Shown: piece after piece, positions 12,210 to 26,725 of the stretch
Layout: each line of letters starts with the position of its first letter
How positions within the stretch are numbered: position 1 is the stretch's first letter
Program-made: the position numbers and the translations under genes
Assembly (NCBI RefSeq): GCF_019925205.1
Contig: NC_083562.1
Coordinates: forward strand, 16,492,001 to 16,556,000
Source: Metopolophium dirhodum
Lineage: Eukaryota > Arthropoda > Insecta > Hemiptera > Aphididae
Direction of reading: 5' to 3'
DNA length: 64,000 nt
Notes under the pieces: model-generated
Databases searched by the model: none
The model's input: the letters and a program-made list of their open reading frames with translations, nothing else
What the model was told of the DNA's origin: nothing

Positions 12210-15200
12210 CATGGTGAAATATTAATCTAAGTCCATTGATTTTGTAATAACTCACAAGAAAACTAATATTGATATCAATACGTATCATTTAACAGTTGTA
12301 TTGCTAACCATAAATTTATCTATGATATTACGGAATACAATCATACGTATAATATGCGGGACTGTATATGAATTTACCTATGACAGGGTTTAAAATTTTT
12401 ATCAATAAATTAAGTGCACACATAATTGTTTGTTATTTCTCCCATACATTTTTCCTCGTCATTATTATATACGTTAAAAGAGTTTAACTGTCTTATTTTG
12501 GTTATTCATGATCTTATAACTGTACGGCAAAATATTTTTTTTACATGCAATAAATTTAATACAATACACGAATAATATGTGAGTTGATTTGGACATTAAC
12601 CATCAATTAAATTGAATCCTCCCAAAATGTTTAATAAATCGTATTATAACTTAATTTCTTTACATTGTTTTACTATTTCGATTTTATTTTAAACATGGTA
12701 AATTTCATTAAAATATATTACTTACCATTTTGTACTATACTATTAACAATAAAAAAAAAAAGAAAATAATTTTCCAAACGATTATATATAATTGTTCGAA
12801 TTAAATTAAATCAATTTTCTTCATCCAATAAGCTATATTATTATAATGTTACACTGTTTCTTTGTATAGTTAGTAATACTATATTATACGAGAAAGGGGT
12901 GTGCATCTAAATTATAACGAATATGTTATAAATGGCTGACATTCTTTAAGTATGACTCATGTGGTAAATATATAAACACATAATATTGTATTAACATTTT
13001 CGATATCTACTATATTTCACATAATTATGGTGTAATATTATTACATGTTTTATATTAAATAAACATTATAGGTATAAAGAAATAAAATTTAGGGACTACC
13101 CTCAGCTGCATAATATTAGGTGTGATATGAGTGCATCTTGCCATTGCGTAGGACTATGTAATGGATGACTTAAATTTAAATTCAATGATAATTCATTGTA
13201 TACCATGAAAAATGATTCTGATCGGAGACTGTTTGTCAACTTGTATTTATAAAGATATTCTATTATATAATATTTATAGGTATTGCTTTAGTTAGTATTG
13301 CTAAGTTATGTATTTGTATATTGCTGACACGCTGTACGTTGAACTATTTTTTACCGTAAGCAAATCGGCGTACTATATATTATATAATTATTATTTTTAA
13401 TTATTTCATTTACTAATTAGCCGTTATTAACATAATATGAATCGATAGCGTAAACTGATGGGAATTGTGATATAGATAGCTTAATATCTCTGAAATTTTT
13501 ACTTTTTACCCCCAAAGTACCAACTTTATAGACTCTGCTCAGGATCTTAAAACTAATAAGTATTTAGAAATTATTGAATAAACACACACTCTATCTTCAA
13601 ATATTAACTATTGAAACGCGTTGTGTTGATTTTATTACTATTCATTTTTTAAACTTTATGTAATAACATTATATTTTTTTCCTTTGACTAAAATACACAT
13701 CTTGTTTCATCACCATAAATTATTATTTTTATCGATTTTATCTAAACCTATATTGGAAAACCGTTGAGAAGGCATAATATTGAAATTAAGTAGTCTCTTT
13801 TATAATATCTTATGAGATACATGACGTACTATATAGGTATACAAATATGAATATTATTATTAATTAAAAATGGTTGTAAATCCCAATCAGAATCATTTTA
13901 AGAAACGTATTATAATATTATTACCAATCTAGAAGTTTTCATATTATTTTTTATAAAATGTTCATAATTATAAATTTCAATATACAACCATAATAATAAT
14001 ATTATAATAACATGTAATATCATATTAATGATTTTCTACACACATATGTGCCAGTTTTGCCTAATCGGAGCGCCGGCGAATAGTTATATAATTTTTATGC
14101 GTATTATATAATATTATTATTTAATTTAACTTGTTAGATTATTGCATTAAATTAACAATTTATACTGTTTTTAAATTCTGAATAATATTACTAAATATAT
14201 ATAATAATATTGTATAGTAATATATTAATATTACCCTACCCTAAGTTTGTCATCCAATATTATATTATTATATCAACAGAAGATAATAGTATTATTATTT
14301 TTTTGTTACAAAACTTTTTTTTATCCGTAGTTGAGTTGAGTTACATATTATATGTTAACTATTTTTTTTCACGTTTACAATTATAATATATTGTTAAACT
14401 TGTGTGCTTTTTGAACACGTATACTAACAGTTGTAGTGGTTTAAAGTGATGTGGCAACATAATACAATATGCATTATGTATTTGTTTGGTTTCAGAATAT
14501 TTAGATTTCTTACAATGTTTTATTTTACAATTATTTGTTGAACATTTTTGTTTCATTTACATGTGAAAAGTAAAATTGTTATAATTTTGTTTTAAATCAA
14601 TGTAAATAACACGCATATTCTACGGTTCAAAAACTGTAAATTTTTAATCTAGTAAGTTAACAGAAACTTTTACATAGCTTTCTATTTCAGATGAAAACTA
14701 GTATTATTATTAAATTCATTAAAACAATTAGTACCTACTAGTTTTTGACGTATTTATCGAGAATTAGTTCGTTTTACATAAATAAACCAATTACCTTTGT
14801 TCAAGTTATAATATAAAATATTTTACACTTTAAAATTATAACTGAAAAAAAAAACACAATAGTTAAATTTATTTTTATTTAATAAATTATAGGAGTGAAT
14901 GTATTTTTATTTAAAAGAACTAAACAAATACGAAAAAATTATTATTTAATAATCAATATAATATATAAGTTAACACTAAATATTGTTCTTTATTTTTGTT
15001 AAGTTGTTGTCTTTATAGTTCTTAAACACTTCTCTCAAATAATATATTTTTAATTGTATAAATAATAAATATTATTGAATAATTATGTTAATTTTAAATA
15101 TATTATTTTCAGGTCATTAAAAAAATACTTATATTAAAATTTGTATTCTTTATTTAATTTATTTAAAAAAGATTATAAATAATGAATATATAATAATTTT

Positions 15201-16430
15201 ATATTATACACTTGATTTAATATTTGTATAAATTCTAACTTGAGTTTGTTATTTAAATGTTATACCAAAATGTTGAATGTCTTTCAAGTTGTTTTCGTTT
15301 ATTGAATAATGGTGTGAACGTCTCTAAGACTTATAAATAAATTCCAAAGAAAGCAGATGACTACTCACAAACTGTCTTGGTAAAACTTCGCGTATCAATA
15401 ATGTTATCTATTCATAAATATATTAAAAAATCTTAATACAAACAAAATATTTCGCAGAGATAGTTGAAAATGTAATTCAATGATAAAAATAAAATCCTTA
15501 TTTTATGTAAATACTTTTTTATGACATTATCATAAATCGTATATCATGCGTCAAACGCTCATGCTTCTCTATAACAAATTTGAAAAATTTTAAATATGTG
15601 AATAATTTTATAAATTAAATAATAGTTTTATATTTAAAATCGATTCTCTTTTTATTTACATGTTATATTAATGATATATTTCACAACTATTAACATACAA
15701 AATCATTTTGATTATTAAAATTTTATTTTATTTTTAGAGACAGTAAAAATGTTGAAATTATTTATTTATGTTATACTTATAGCAAAATTAATTTGAATTT
15801 TCTTGTTTTTGGAATGACTAGAATGTATCCGGTGTTCATAAGTTTAAATGAATTTCAGTGTGTATACTCTGTGTGAATATATATTATTTTGAAATAATTC
15901 GAAATATATTATCAAGCATGTACATTGTACTGGCCCTAACATTCCAATGTATCGTTCAATGTTGTATAGAATAATAGCGCTCAGGCACAATGTGGAGTTC
16001 TTGACAAATACTTAACGTTGCTTCTACCGACAAATGATATATTTAGGTCTTAATAAAATATAAATAAAATATAGTGTATTGTATTTATTAATGCACAACG
16101 GAATTAAAGCTGAAGAATTTTAATATAATACAATTTTGATATAATAAATAATTATGATACTATCTAGTATATTATATTATGATGTAAAACCAAACATTTT
16201 CCAGACGGATAAAATTCCATAAAATCTATGCCACATAAAAATAATTTAAAAATAATTAATTATATATAACTAGTCTGTCGAACATTATCTGAGTAATTCA
16301 GTAAAGCTTTGCATTAGTATGAAATAGATTAAGGTTAATTTTTGTTTTCATTAACTATTTATTTGGATATTAAACAAAATTCTATTGTAATGTAGTCAAA
16401 ATATAATGGCACTGTTTCTAGATCGGTGCT
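12210..16430. other. AT-rich non-coding DNA, except the family A fragment at 13.1-13.3 kb
   Basis: Dense TAATAT-type sequence. TATTATTTTCAG at about 15104-15114 is acceptor-like but leads into AT-rich sequence without an open frame. Confidence 0.5.
13095..13335 (-). repeat. Family A repeat, 3'-end fragment, inverted
   Basis: Contains TAATGGATGACTTAAATTTAA, a TTCAATGATAATTCATTGTA block and AAAATGATTCTGATCGGAGACTG, matching the right-hand end of the element in reverse orientation. Confidence 0.6.
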
Positions 16431-16436
16431 TAAGAA

Positions 16437-16690
16437 TTATGTTATACAACTAAGATAGCCAGTAGTCACAGCTGTTAAACCATGGTTGTCTGCTAATTTC
16501 TTGACACTAATTTGTTCAGTAAGCTGTAACGCCCTTAGGAATGCCATTCTAATAGTTTCTTGCTTGTTCTCCGATCTCGGAGCAGCCCTCAAAGATGTGA
16601 GATTAGTGCGAATTCTTACGACAAATACTTCAAACTCACTTTTTGTCATTGCGAAATGATAATCTGTATTTTTTTGACTATATTAATAAT
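16437..16690 (-). CDS. Unrecognised 70-codon minus-strand open frame, possible exon or pseudogene
   Basis: An ATG at 16649 opens 70 codons to a stop at 16437-16439. Base composition is clearly more even than the flanking AT-rich DNA. The peptide is hydrophilic with alternating charged and aliphatic residues (TEQISVKKLADNHG near its C-terminal half), which looks more protein-like than neighbouring chance frames. An acceptor-like AAATACAG lies 19-20 bases upstream of the ATG, so this could be a single exon, or a fragment of a processed or transposed gene. I do not recognise the family. It lies inside the proposed giant intron of the minus-strand gene and has no obvious donor before its stop. 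Confidence 0.25.
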
Positions 16691-17739
16691 TTTCATATGT
16701 TCACTAATCAAACAAAACAAAGTATTAAAATAAAAATAAAGTTATAAACAACTTTTTTTTAGTTTATTGAAGTTAAAAATAAAATGTTTACAAATTTTTT
16801 TAATATAAATAGCTTAAAATTAGTATGAATACTTGGAAAATATCAGTATAAAATCTGTATTTCAACAATAATAATTTAAATATACGTGCAATATTCCAAG
16901 TTTCTACGATCAATGTTTTTTAAACAATAATAAAACAACCAAAACCGTTGAAGGATGAATCGTTATTAAACGTTTAAATATATTTTCATAAAAATTTTAA
17001 AAACATTTAAATCGCTCGGAAAAACTACTACATTATATGGTTTTTAATTCCGCTATTTAATTTAATCTAATTTATTATCTTTTTTTTTACCATTGAAAAC
17101 AACTTATTAGAAATTTGTATACATTTTAAACTATAAACCCAACTTACAAATTTTTGTCATTTTGATGAATTTCGTAAACATTTTAACTGTATACGTTCAC
17201 ACAAAAAATTTGTGACTATTTCATTTTTTAGGGTTTCCACAATGTATGAATATCTTTGAATATTTAATCAAAAACAAAAATCTTACCATACATAAATCAA
17301 AACCAAATTTAAAAGTCGAACATTTTTGAAAACAAGTAGAAAATACCTACTTTATTATTTTATCGGCCATGCAATAACATAGCATACAAATTTTACTATT
17401 ATAGATAGCATTTCAAACTTATAAATATTAATTATAGTTTTTAAAAATTTAAAATTCTGGTAAATTGCTAAATATGCTATATTATACCAAACCTTCTTCA
17501 GATCACGATTCTAAATACATTAATAAAATCCACATCCATCGGGACTTTGAAAATTGTGAAAAGTGAGCATTTTCCGCATCGATACAGGTATTAAAAACAT
17601 TTAATAACAATATCCGTTGTGGAACCACTACTACATAAACAGTCAGTATAATACATAAGCATAAGATATAACAGGCACCTAAATCAAATTATACATACAT
17701 AAAATATCATTTCAACAAATAAACCAAAATTTGAGCGAA

Positions 17740-18450
17740 TGTTGTAAAATGTTGGCAACGGGAGAATAACGTCGAAGACATCGCGTTATCGACGTGGCCA
17801 TAACAATATTATTGTTTTCAAGAAAACAACGTATGACTCGAGGCACATGCCAAAAACCGACTAGGTCGGTGACAACCCCTTCTAACAACATCGAGACTGG
17901 ATTCGTCGTCGGACGTAGGTATATGACCTACCTATGCGATGATACAATTATGCTGGGTGAGTTCCGATCCGTGGCTTGGCGGTATTCTCAAGTCGCGACT
18001 CCAGCAGGAAATCTCTGTGTTACGCGTGTGTGAATAATAATATGGTAATTGCGAGCAAACAATATAAAGGGACCGCTCGTGCCGCGGCGTGAAAGGCGGT
18101 GGGCCCTCACCTTCCGTTGAACGGTAACGTATATATGTAGCGGTCGTGGCGTTACAACGATATAATAATAATTACTATGATAATAACTCGTGCGTAGTGT
18201 GTACTTCGTCATAAACATTGTACTAATAATAATAATTATAATAATAACATGATGTATTATACAAAAGACTGTGAGCCGCCGCGGAAATCGAGTTATGTGT
18301 GCGGTGTGTATAGAAACTGCGTTTTGTAATTTGTGCGCAAACACCTACGCCGCCGACCCCATCCACCCATCCGGTACCGATGTTCTACGACCAATACAGC
18401 CGCACACCCGGTAACAATAATAAACCGAGAAACATGTGAACGAAAAGTTA
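17740..18450 (+). other. GC-richer island with internal GTGAGT donor
   Basis: Even-composition DNA with short ATT/AAT repeats (18163-18250) in its second half. On the plus strand TGCTGG|GTGAGTTCC is a good donor at 17957. The frame entering it encodes a basic peptide from an ATG near 17832 (MTRGTCQKPTRSV to CDDTIML) and would end in phase 1. A TATAAAGG at 18063 has no matching initiator. No family is recognised; an exon and a regulatory island are both possible. Confidence 0.2.
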
Positions 18451-19719
18451 TACATTAAAAACCAACTACACTCCCGAAGATGACGATAAGTATAGATAGG
18501 ATCACTTTTTTTTTTACCCGCAATGACACTATGGTTTCCATAGGAAATGGAACATATTTCAATGTTTTTTGGGAACGTTATTTTTATGTAACTGGAACAT
18601 TATTTTGCACAGTGGGATACTACCAGACGAGACTTCAGCATATTATTATATAGTATAATCAATCCGATTAAACAATACAAAGTACACTCTCTATTACGGC
18701 GATCTCTTCGATCCGTGTAATACGATGTCGATTCATCGTATATTGTATATAATACTATTGTTTCTCTCAGAACCTATTTTATAAGGTATTTATATTATTT
18801 TCCATCAGCGCCTATATAATGGTATTTGCCAGGCTAACGCGATTCACCGTTTTTTGTTTAGGTTCTCTCGTTCACGTCTTCGTTTCACTGCCTGCTCAAT
18901 GACGTCAAATAATTTGATTTTATGTTCCACATTCGTTCATCTAAGTTCTTTAAAAACACTTTTTTATCGCCATTACCATCATAGTTTACACCTCTACGAT
19001 TCTTTTTCTTTTTCGTGACACCAACAAAAAAATGTTAATATTTTCTTACTATAGTTTTGTCAAGTGAAATTCAATTTTAGAACTAAAAACTATTAATTTC
19101 GTTTCATTCGTATCAGCCAAGAATAGTGATAAAATATTACGAATTATTTCTCTATGAAGTTGAAAGTAATGACAAGGTAACGCATTCAAAATGGCATATA
19201 CATTTCCAAAACTGTTATTAATAATAATATAATTTTTTACTGAGGAAATTTAAGCGTCACCTTAAATGTATCATAAAAATATATTTTTTCATATTATGTT
19301 GTTTATGTTACTGTTAACATTTTTTGAGATCACTAACTATTTAACAAAAATAAAATGTATAAAAATTATTATAATTATTAATTATCATTAAAACGAGTAG
19401 GTACTTACAACTATGCTTGATTCATGAATAACAATCAAATACAATTATATGATGTTCTGAATCACTGTATTATCAAAAAAACTTACTTTTAATTTATTCA
19501 ATTTTCACTTTTAACTTTACACATTCATATATTTAACCTAGTTAAGCAAAACCAAGAAAATAGGTATAAATCATTTAATATATTAATACATCCTTGATCC
19601 TTCCCAAAGACACAGCAAATATACAACAATTGATAAATAGTTTCATATTATAAGACATTATATTATTATGTCATAACCTACAATAGTGCAGCTGTTTTAT
19701 GTATTGATTTTACAATGAT

Positions 19720-20560
19720 ACTGTAATTTTCAATTCTGAGTGGAGCGATGAATATATTGGTTTTATAGTGATGTGTGTTTTTTTTTCAGTAAAAAATCAC
19801 CTTCAACATTGAGAGTGGTTTCTGGTAGAAAATCAGATGTAGTTAGTACTTTGAACGGCCAAAAGTAAAAAATTCACATAAATATTTGAGATTTTTACCA
19901 AAGATTTTTATTGACATTTATGTAAATATGTTATACATTTCAAAATATATTTGCTCATTTTCTGCAATTTATAGACATTTGAAAGTTTTGAGTTCTTTTT
20001 AGTTTTTTTTTCGATTTATTGAAGATATAATTTTGTTTGTGAGTAAAAAAAACAGAATAGTTTAGGTATTACAAGGTTCCTCATAAATGATTTGTATAGT
20101 AATTATACAATATCAAAATACAGAAATACATAGGCACAGTTTTTTTTTTTTTAAACGTTTTAAGATCACATATTTATGCAATTCTTCAACATTACGAAAA
20201 TATGTAAATAATTTTGTATATAAAAATTCATAAAACATTTATTTTAACCTTAACACCTATAGCTGAAAAATGTAATACACGATTTATCAAAAGTTTTTTT
20301 TTTACTGACTGGGAAGTAAAAAAAAATGTTCAGCATAAAATATAAATCCAAATACATTTTTATGAGTGATTGAAATTCAAGTTTTGATGAAAGTGGATTC
20401 ATACGTTAACCACATATTTTTGTTATTTTGTTGTGATTAAAAAAAATTAATCCTAGATACTCACTATTTTGTGCAGAATGATAGTTTCAAAATTATTGAA
20501 ATAATTTCAAACTATATAGACATTTGAAATGTATATATTTTTTTTAAGTATCGATACAAA
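19720..20560 (+). repeat. Family A repeat, 5' part only
   Basis: Begins with CAATTCTGAGTGGAGCGATGAAT and TTATAGTGATGTGTG, then TGTAGTTAGTACTTTGAACGG. The similarity fades near 20.55 kb, before the 3' blocks, so the copy is 3'-truncated. Confidence 0.65.
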
Positions 20561-20814
20561 TTGCATGGCTTAGTGAAAAAGCTTGACAATGTATACGATG
20601 TCACACATACGTATAGAATTACGACTGTACGTAGGTCAATAAGATACGTATCTTATAAGCTTTATGCAAATTGTTTTAAAAATTTAACCTACCTTACACG
20701 AGCACCAAATTATACCTAATACCAACCTTAAACCTTGGCTTTTGACCTAGACACTTTATGATAGATTGAGTCTATCGTTTAACTAATACAACTGCCTTGG
20801 CCCTATAAATAAAG

Positions 20815-21650
20815 CGATTTTGAACTGTGATTATTCTTTATAATGCCCGGATATTTGAAAAGGCATTTGCACAATGGATTGCATTTTTATTCTTTATTCA
20901 AAAATCATAATTAGAATAAAGAAACTGTTAGACAGGGTAACACATTATCATCCCTATACAGCATTGTTGCTGATATTTTCAAAAGTAGAGATCTAGCACC
21001 TGACCTTTGCGGTCTTTACATTTATACAGCAAATCGATCTCCTGACAAATCTCCTGACTCCGCGATCTCCTGACATACTTTTAGCCACCTTTGCCGACGA
21101 CACAGTTTGCAATATCACTCAGATTTATTGAAGATTGACAAAAACTAGTTTATCAAAATAGAGCAAGTCAACCCATGTCACCTTTTTCCCACGCCGTCAT
21201 ATGATATGCCCTTCAATAAAAATAAACAATAATATAATCTTTCATGTTTCCAACGAAATAAAATATGACCGTATTATAGTCGACAAACATCTAAATTGGA
21301 GCCCCTGACTCAATAACATGAGCCAATAATAAAGTTCACCTTTTCTGACCTAACTTTTAGTTCAAACTCAAAGTTAAAATTAAAAATAATCTTGTACCAA
21401 ACTATCATTAGAGCACTCTCCTCTTACGGTATTCAAATTTTGGGGCCCTAAAACATTCGTCCCAATCATTAAAAATATAACTCAGTGTATCATTAAGTAC
21501 TGATTCCCTCTAATTGTAATTGTTTTTACACGAAACTTACATTGAATACTAACCCCATACTTCACGTCATGTCTGAAAAACGTGTCCCTGATGAACCCCC
21601 CGAAAATTTAAAAAAAGCTGGAATAGTATCTTATTACCCTGACAAAAAAA
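20815..21650 (+). pseudogene. Decayed non-LTR retrotransposon reverse transcriptase (jockey-like), plus strand
   Basis: Three-frame reading gives a broken trail of a non-LTR reverse transcriptase. A stretch near 20990-21035 reads LAPDLCGLYIYTA, the region usually preceding the catalytic site. ATFADDT follows, with the FADD core at 21090-21101. About 330 bp later KLKIILYQTIIRALSSYGIQILG matches in position and pattern the thumb-side segment (usually K..LYKTLIRP.LTYGIQ.WG) of insect jockey-type elements. The tail near 21590-21650 has the KKAGIVSYYPDKKNRY pattern seen at the C-terminus of such ORF2 proteins. Many stop codons and shifts make it inactive. Endonuclease and the 5' portion are missing, as expected of a 5'-truncated insertion. 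Between the two RT blocks ATCTCCTGAC occurs three times (from 21037, 21049 and 21065), a local duplication that breaks the frame just before the active site. Confidence 0.75.
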
Positions 21651-23119
21651 ATAGGTACATCATTTTATTCTTATTTTATTCTCTTCTCTGCATCTAGATA
21701 AAAGACTTTATTTATTAAACTATATTATGTGGAGTATTACAAATGAGTGACGTCCCCTATCAAAAGATTCATGTTACGATATATTCCGATATAATAATAA
21801 CTTATAACTGTAAAATGTGTGTGTATATTTATTAATTTTAAGAAACAAATATCCTACATATAAGAATTTAAAAAAAAATAAATAACAGTAGTATTTCTTT
21901 TTTTAAGTACTTGGAGTTCAAATCACATATGTTGACAAAACTCGTAAATTCACAAACATTTAAAGATTTTATTTTAATTCAACATTTAGAAATGTTTCAA
22001 TTTAAATATATAGCAGAGGCTTGAAAAATGTATACACAAATTCTATAAAGTCCTACACAACTAACGAAAAATCTCAAAAATAGTTGTCTTAAATTGTTTT
22101 ATAAAATATATTTCAACTTTAATTTGTATCGAAATTTTATATCTGTTTAAACAAAGAATTATTAAGAATTATATACGTGTTTTACAATTTATAGATAAAT
22201 AAATTATAAATTGTAATAAAATAAATCAACTCATAAATAAATAATCAAAATTAGTTTTTCCCAAACAAATGGATTATTGATAATATATAAAATTTTAGTT
22301 AAAAGCTAATCAATTATTTATAAGATAAATTCCGTAATAAACCAACACTAATGAATAATATTTTCGAATGTTAAAAGTTTACTCTAATATTTAATTTATT
22401 TGAGAATGGTTTCTGCCACTAATAATAATAAAAATTAATATTAATATACCATAATAGTGTGGCGGGAATAGCGAAGTGAGAGGAGGGCCAATATTTTCTC
22501 TTTGTTATCTGCCTGGCTTTTTATAATAGCATATTGTATAGTCGGGTAATATTATTATTATTATGTTTTTATTTTTCGTTTCTGTTAAATTCTTATTTAT
22601 TTAAGTTAATGGTTTAGAAAATTCATTGTACTAATCCATACATGTGTAAAAACCTAATTTAAATAAATACATATTTTACTGCTTAATTTTCCATGAACAT
22701 TAGCTGAAGTTTTATTTATTAGATATAAAATGTTCCATGTAGAACAGAAAAAATATTCAAAACACTGGCTCTGGATCTGGTCGTGATGAATAACCAGGGC
22801 TAGATTAATCCTAAGTATAGCCATAGATACAATATGTTTTTATTAGCCTGTTGGGAGGCCATCTAGGAAATATATTCATATATTTGCAACTTTTAATATT
22901 GTATTATTTTACTCAATGCAATATATATTTATATAGAATATTTTGTGTGCAGTTTTTCATAAATGAAGCGTTTTGTTAATATTTATACTATTCATAAAAT
23001 TATCTTATGCTAGAAAAAAATCACGTGAGGTTTATATACATACTTTACACGAACACATAATTCAAATAAACACATTATTTTTCTAGCTTAAGCTCACAAA
23101 GCTTAAGCTTAATTTATCA

Positions 23120-24540
23120 TTTTCAATTTTAGATTCTGAGCGAAGCGGTGAATGTATTGATTTTACAATGATGTGTGTTTTTTTAAATTTTTTTTTGTGT
23201 CTGTCATCACCTTTTAGGACAGTAAAAGTGCTTGGATTTTCTTCAACGGTAACTTTTCTGATATGCAAGTGAATCTAGTTGGTACTTTTGGGGGTCAAAA
23301 ATAAACATTTCCCAGTAATTTTCAAAAGCGACGTGAAAAACAAAAGAAAAATTAAGGAAAGACGGGAATTTTTACGCAAAACCTGTTTTTGTTTTTGGTT
23401 TAATTCTAAAAAAAATGACCTATGAATGTTTATATTAGCATTTTCTATAGACCATCAAATTTTCCAAATATTTTGACTTATTTTGAGCTGTTTACGGGCA
23501 TTTTCAGTTTTAATTTTTTTTAGTTTTTTTTTCTATAAATATCAATAAAATTGTATTTGTTGGTTAAAAAAGCTTGAAAATTTAATAGAAGGCTCCTAGG
23601 TTATTGTTTCAAAGGCAGATGAAAAAAATTAAAAATCCTTAGTCACAGTTTTTATTTATAAGCATTTAAAGTTCAAATCTTGACAAATTACGGAAAAATC
23701 ACGAAAATTAGCAAATTATTTTGAGTTAAGAATTCATAACAATTTTTCTTTTTAAATCTAAGATTAGAATATGGAATAAAAGATTACCCATAAGTTTGTT
23801 TCTACCTTTATCTAAAAAAAAATGTCTACAAGAAAGTCAAATTAAATTTTAATGAGCATTTGAAATTCATATTTTTACAACATTTGATATTCACTCGATT
23901 TCTCATGTGTAACGATTTTGCTATTTTGTTGTTATTCAAAAACTAACAACATACATGAAAATGTTACTGAATATTTATATTTTCATTTTCTATACACCAT
24001 ACAATTTTGAAAATATTTTGACTCTTTTTGAGCTGTTTACGGATATTGTCAGTTTTCAATTTTTTTAGTTTTTTTTTCTATAATTATGAATAACATTTTA
24101 TTTTTGGGGTAAGAAAGCGTGCAAATTTAATGCGAGACTCCTGATATATTGTTACAATAGCAGTTGAAAAATATTAAAAATACATAGGCACAATTTTTTT
24201 TAATAAGCATTTAATTTTCAAATGTTGACACAATTTATCAAATTTAAAATGTAATAATTATTTTGTAGTTAAAAATTTATAAAATGTTCAACTTTTATAG
24301 CTAAGGATTGAAAATTTAAAACAAGGTTCCACGTAAATAGGTTATATATAAATTACTTTATTCACAATAATATCATAAAATATACTTAGTAATATCATAG
24401 GCTGACAGACTGTTTTCGCTCAGAATTGTTTTTCTTATACAATGATATTATATCATTGAATTCAAATTTAACACCATCCATTACAGTGACCCACTTGTAA
24501 CCTCCCGTATAGCAGAGCGACATCCATTTACCCACATTTT
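23120..24540 (+). repeat. Family A interspersed repeat, full-length copy 1
   Basis: Starts with GATTCTGAGCGAAGCGGTGA (23132) and TTACAATGATGTGTG, continues with GTCTGTCATCACCTTTT and GAATCTAGTTGGTAC. It ends with TTTTCGCTCAGAAT (inverted relative to the start), a GAATTCAAATTTAACACCAT block and ACCCACTTGTAACCT. A unit beginning near GAGCTGTTTACGG is present twice (about 23485 and 24029), an internal tandem duplication of about 0.5 kb. There is no coding capacity; short open frames here are shadows of the repeat. It is probably a non-autonomous element. Confidence 0.85.
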
Positions 24541-25514
24541 TTAATATAATATTTAATTTAAAATACAATTTGATTAGTGAGTATAGTAAGTATCTATAAT
24601 TTTATAATTTGTTATTTGTTAATACAATTTTTATTTTCATCCTTTGTCAACCTATTTAATTAAATATAACTTTATACCACTTATATAATTTAAATCACGA
24701 GTACTTTCAATTATTCATTAACCATAATTACTAAATCACGACTGGTGTTATTACCTATCATGCATTGATATACAACGGTACATGATAGATAAATATTGTC
24801 AATTGATATGCATCAGCTTAAATACTGTAAATAACTTTATTAGCTGTTAAAGTTCCTCAGATACACAAGACTTGATAAATTAGTCGAACGTTCTCGATAG
24901 ACAAATCATACTGCGTAAATTAATAATTAAGTATGACACGCACCTACTACAATATTATACTTCAGGAAGCAAAGAAAAACTTCTGTTTATGAATATTTTC
25001 AAGTTTTTGCGACTCGACTATAGTAAGTTCAGAGTACCTTTCATCTGTGTATTTATTTAAATAATAAAAAACAAAAATCAAACAACTATCAAATATCATT
25101 GGCTAATAACTATCTACCCCACGAGCAGTTATCGAGTGTGAACATCGATTAGACTACAATATAAACTGTAACAAAATTTAATTTCATGGTATCTTGCGTT
25201 CAATCGAAATTGTTTGCTTAATCGAGCGCTGACCCTCTTGTTAAGTGTGTTATACGAGTGACTACTCGTAATCCACTATGATCCTTGGTGGATACCAGTA
25301 ATACATCCTACGCTATTTGTGTATAATAGTATATCAATACTATAATAATACATTGAATAAATGTAATTCTTCATTGAAGAGCATAATATAATATAACTAG
25401 TGGTTTCTTATCGACAGAAATTTAATTAAAAACATATTATTCCTGAATTTAATATAGCCATACAGATACATTTTTCAATTTGCTTTGTAATAACATTTTA
25501 TGCTTAATTCAAAT

Positions 25515-26725
25515 TATATTTTCAGATTTTAAGTGGAGCGATAAATTATGTATCCTTCTTCCGTCTTCACTTTTAAATCATTTAAAATTCTTTAATCTTA
25601 AACATAGAAGGATATTTCTGGTTTCGAGTTAGATATATTATATTAGCATTCTCTAGTGTTAATATAATTATTATAATCTATTGCATCTTTTTGAGCATTT
25701 TATGGACATTTCACATCAAATTCTTGACTTTTTTTTATTTGTGAAAATAGCATTTCTATTCCAAGTGAAAAAACATAGAAAATGTAATACAAAATTCCTC
25801 ATAAGATTTTGGGTAAAGCTTTATCCATTGTTCATGAGTGTTTGAAGTTTCAATTTTGACAACATTAAATATTCTAATGACTTTTTCATTTTAACAGTTT
25901 TTACTTTTTACCTAACAAATAAATTACCGTAGAACTATAAACTATTATAATATACATTTAACTTAAATTCTCATTTTTTACATATACACTATAACATTTT
26001 TCAATGTTTATACCTGACTAAGCTATTTATAGGCATTTAAAATTTTCGAATTTAAGTTTTTTCTGACATTTTACCTATAAACTAAAAAAAATATAAAAAA
26101 AATCATGAGATTAATGAAAATAAAATGTCGAAAAGACAACATTTTCACAAAAATAAACTATGGCTATATTCAATTGTTTCAAAAATTAAAAAATAACTTT
26201 TTTTAACTTTTTTACCAAAAAATTTAATTAAATTAAAAATAAAATATGTGTAGTCTATGTCTCTGTGAGTCTAATAAAATAAAACAGATTTATGATATAT
26301 TTACTATCTCAGGAGGTATCGCAATGGGTGAATCCTCGCGGGACACCCTGTATGGCATATTCAAAATATTTAAACTAATATTTAACTCTATTTATACCAA
26401 TAACCTATTTATACTATTCTACCTACTATTTATAGGTATTGACTTATAAAGGTAACTTAATTACTATGATAAAATAAATAAAATGAGGGGGATGAATATG
26501 CATATTGGAGTTAAGCACCGCTAGCCTTCCCCCGTAGTTACGCAAATGAATAGAAAAACAAATAATTTATAGAAATTTAAATAAGTTATAAAATATATCC
26601 TTAGAAATAGAGGCTGACACGTCGTTTCCGCTCAGAACCATTTTCGTTGGCAATGAATTCAAATTTAACATGATCATTCAAACCCTACTATACAGCAGAG
26701 GGACTTCCCCGGGTTTTATTTTATC
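25515..26725 (+). repeat. Family A repeat, diverged copy
   Basis: Opens with CAGATTTTAAGTGGAGCGATAAAT (from about 25524) and closes with TTTCCGCTCAGAACC (26625-26640) and GAATTCAAATTTAACATGATC, then ACAGCAGAGGGACTTCC. The start of the plus-strand open frame at 26670 lies inside this 3' end. The middle is strongly diverged. Confidence 0.65.
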
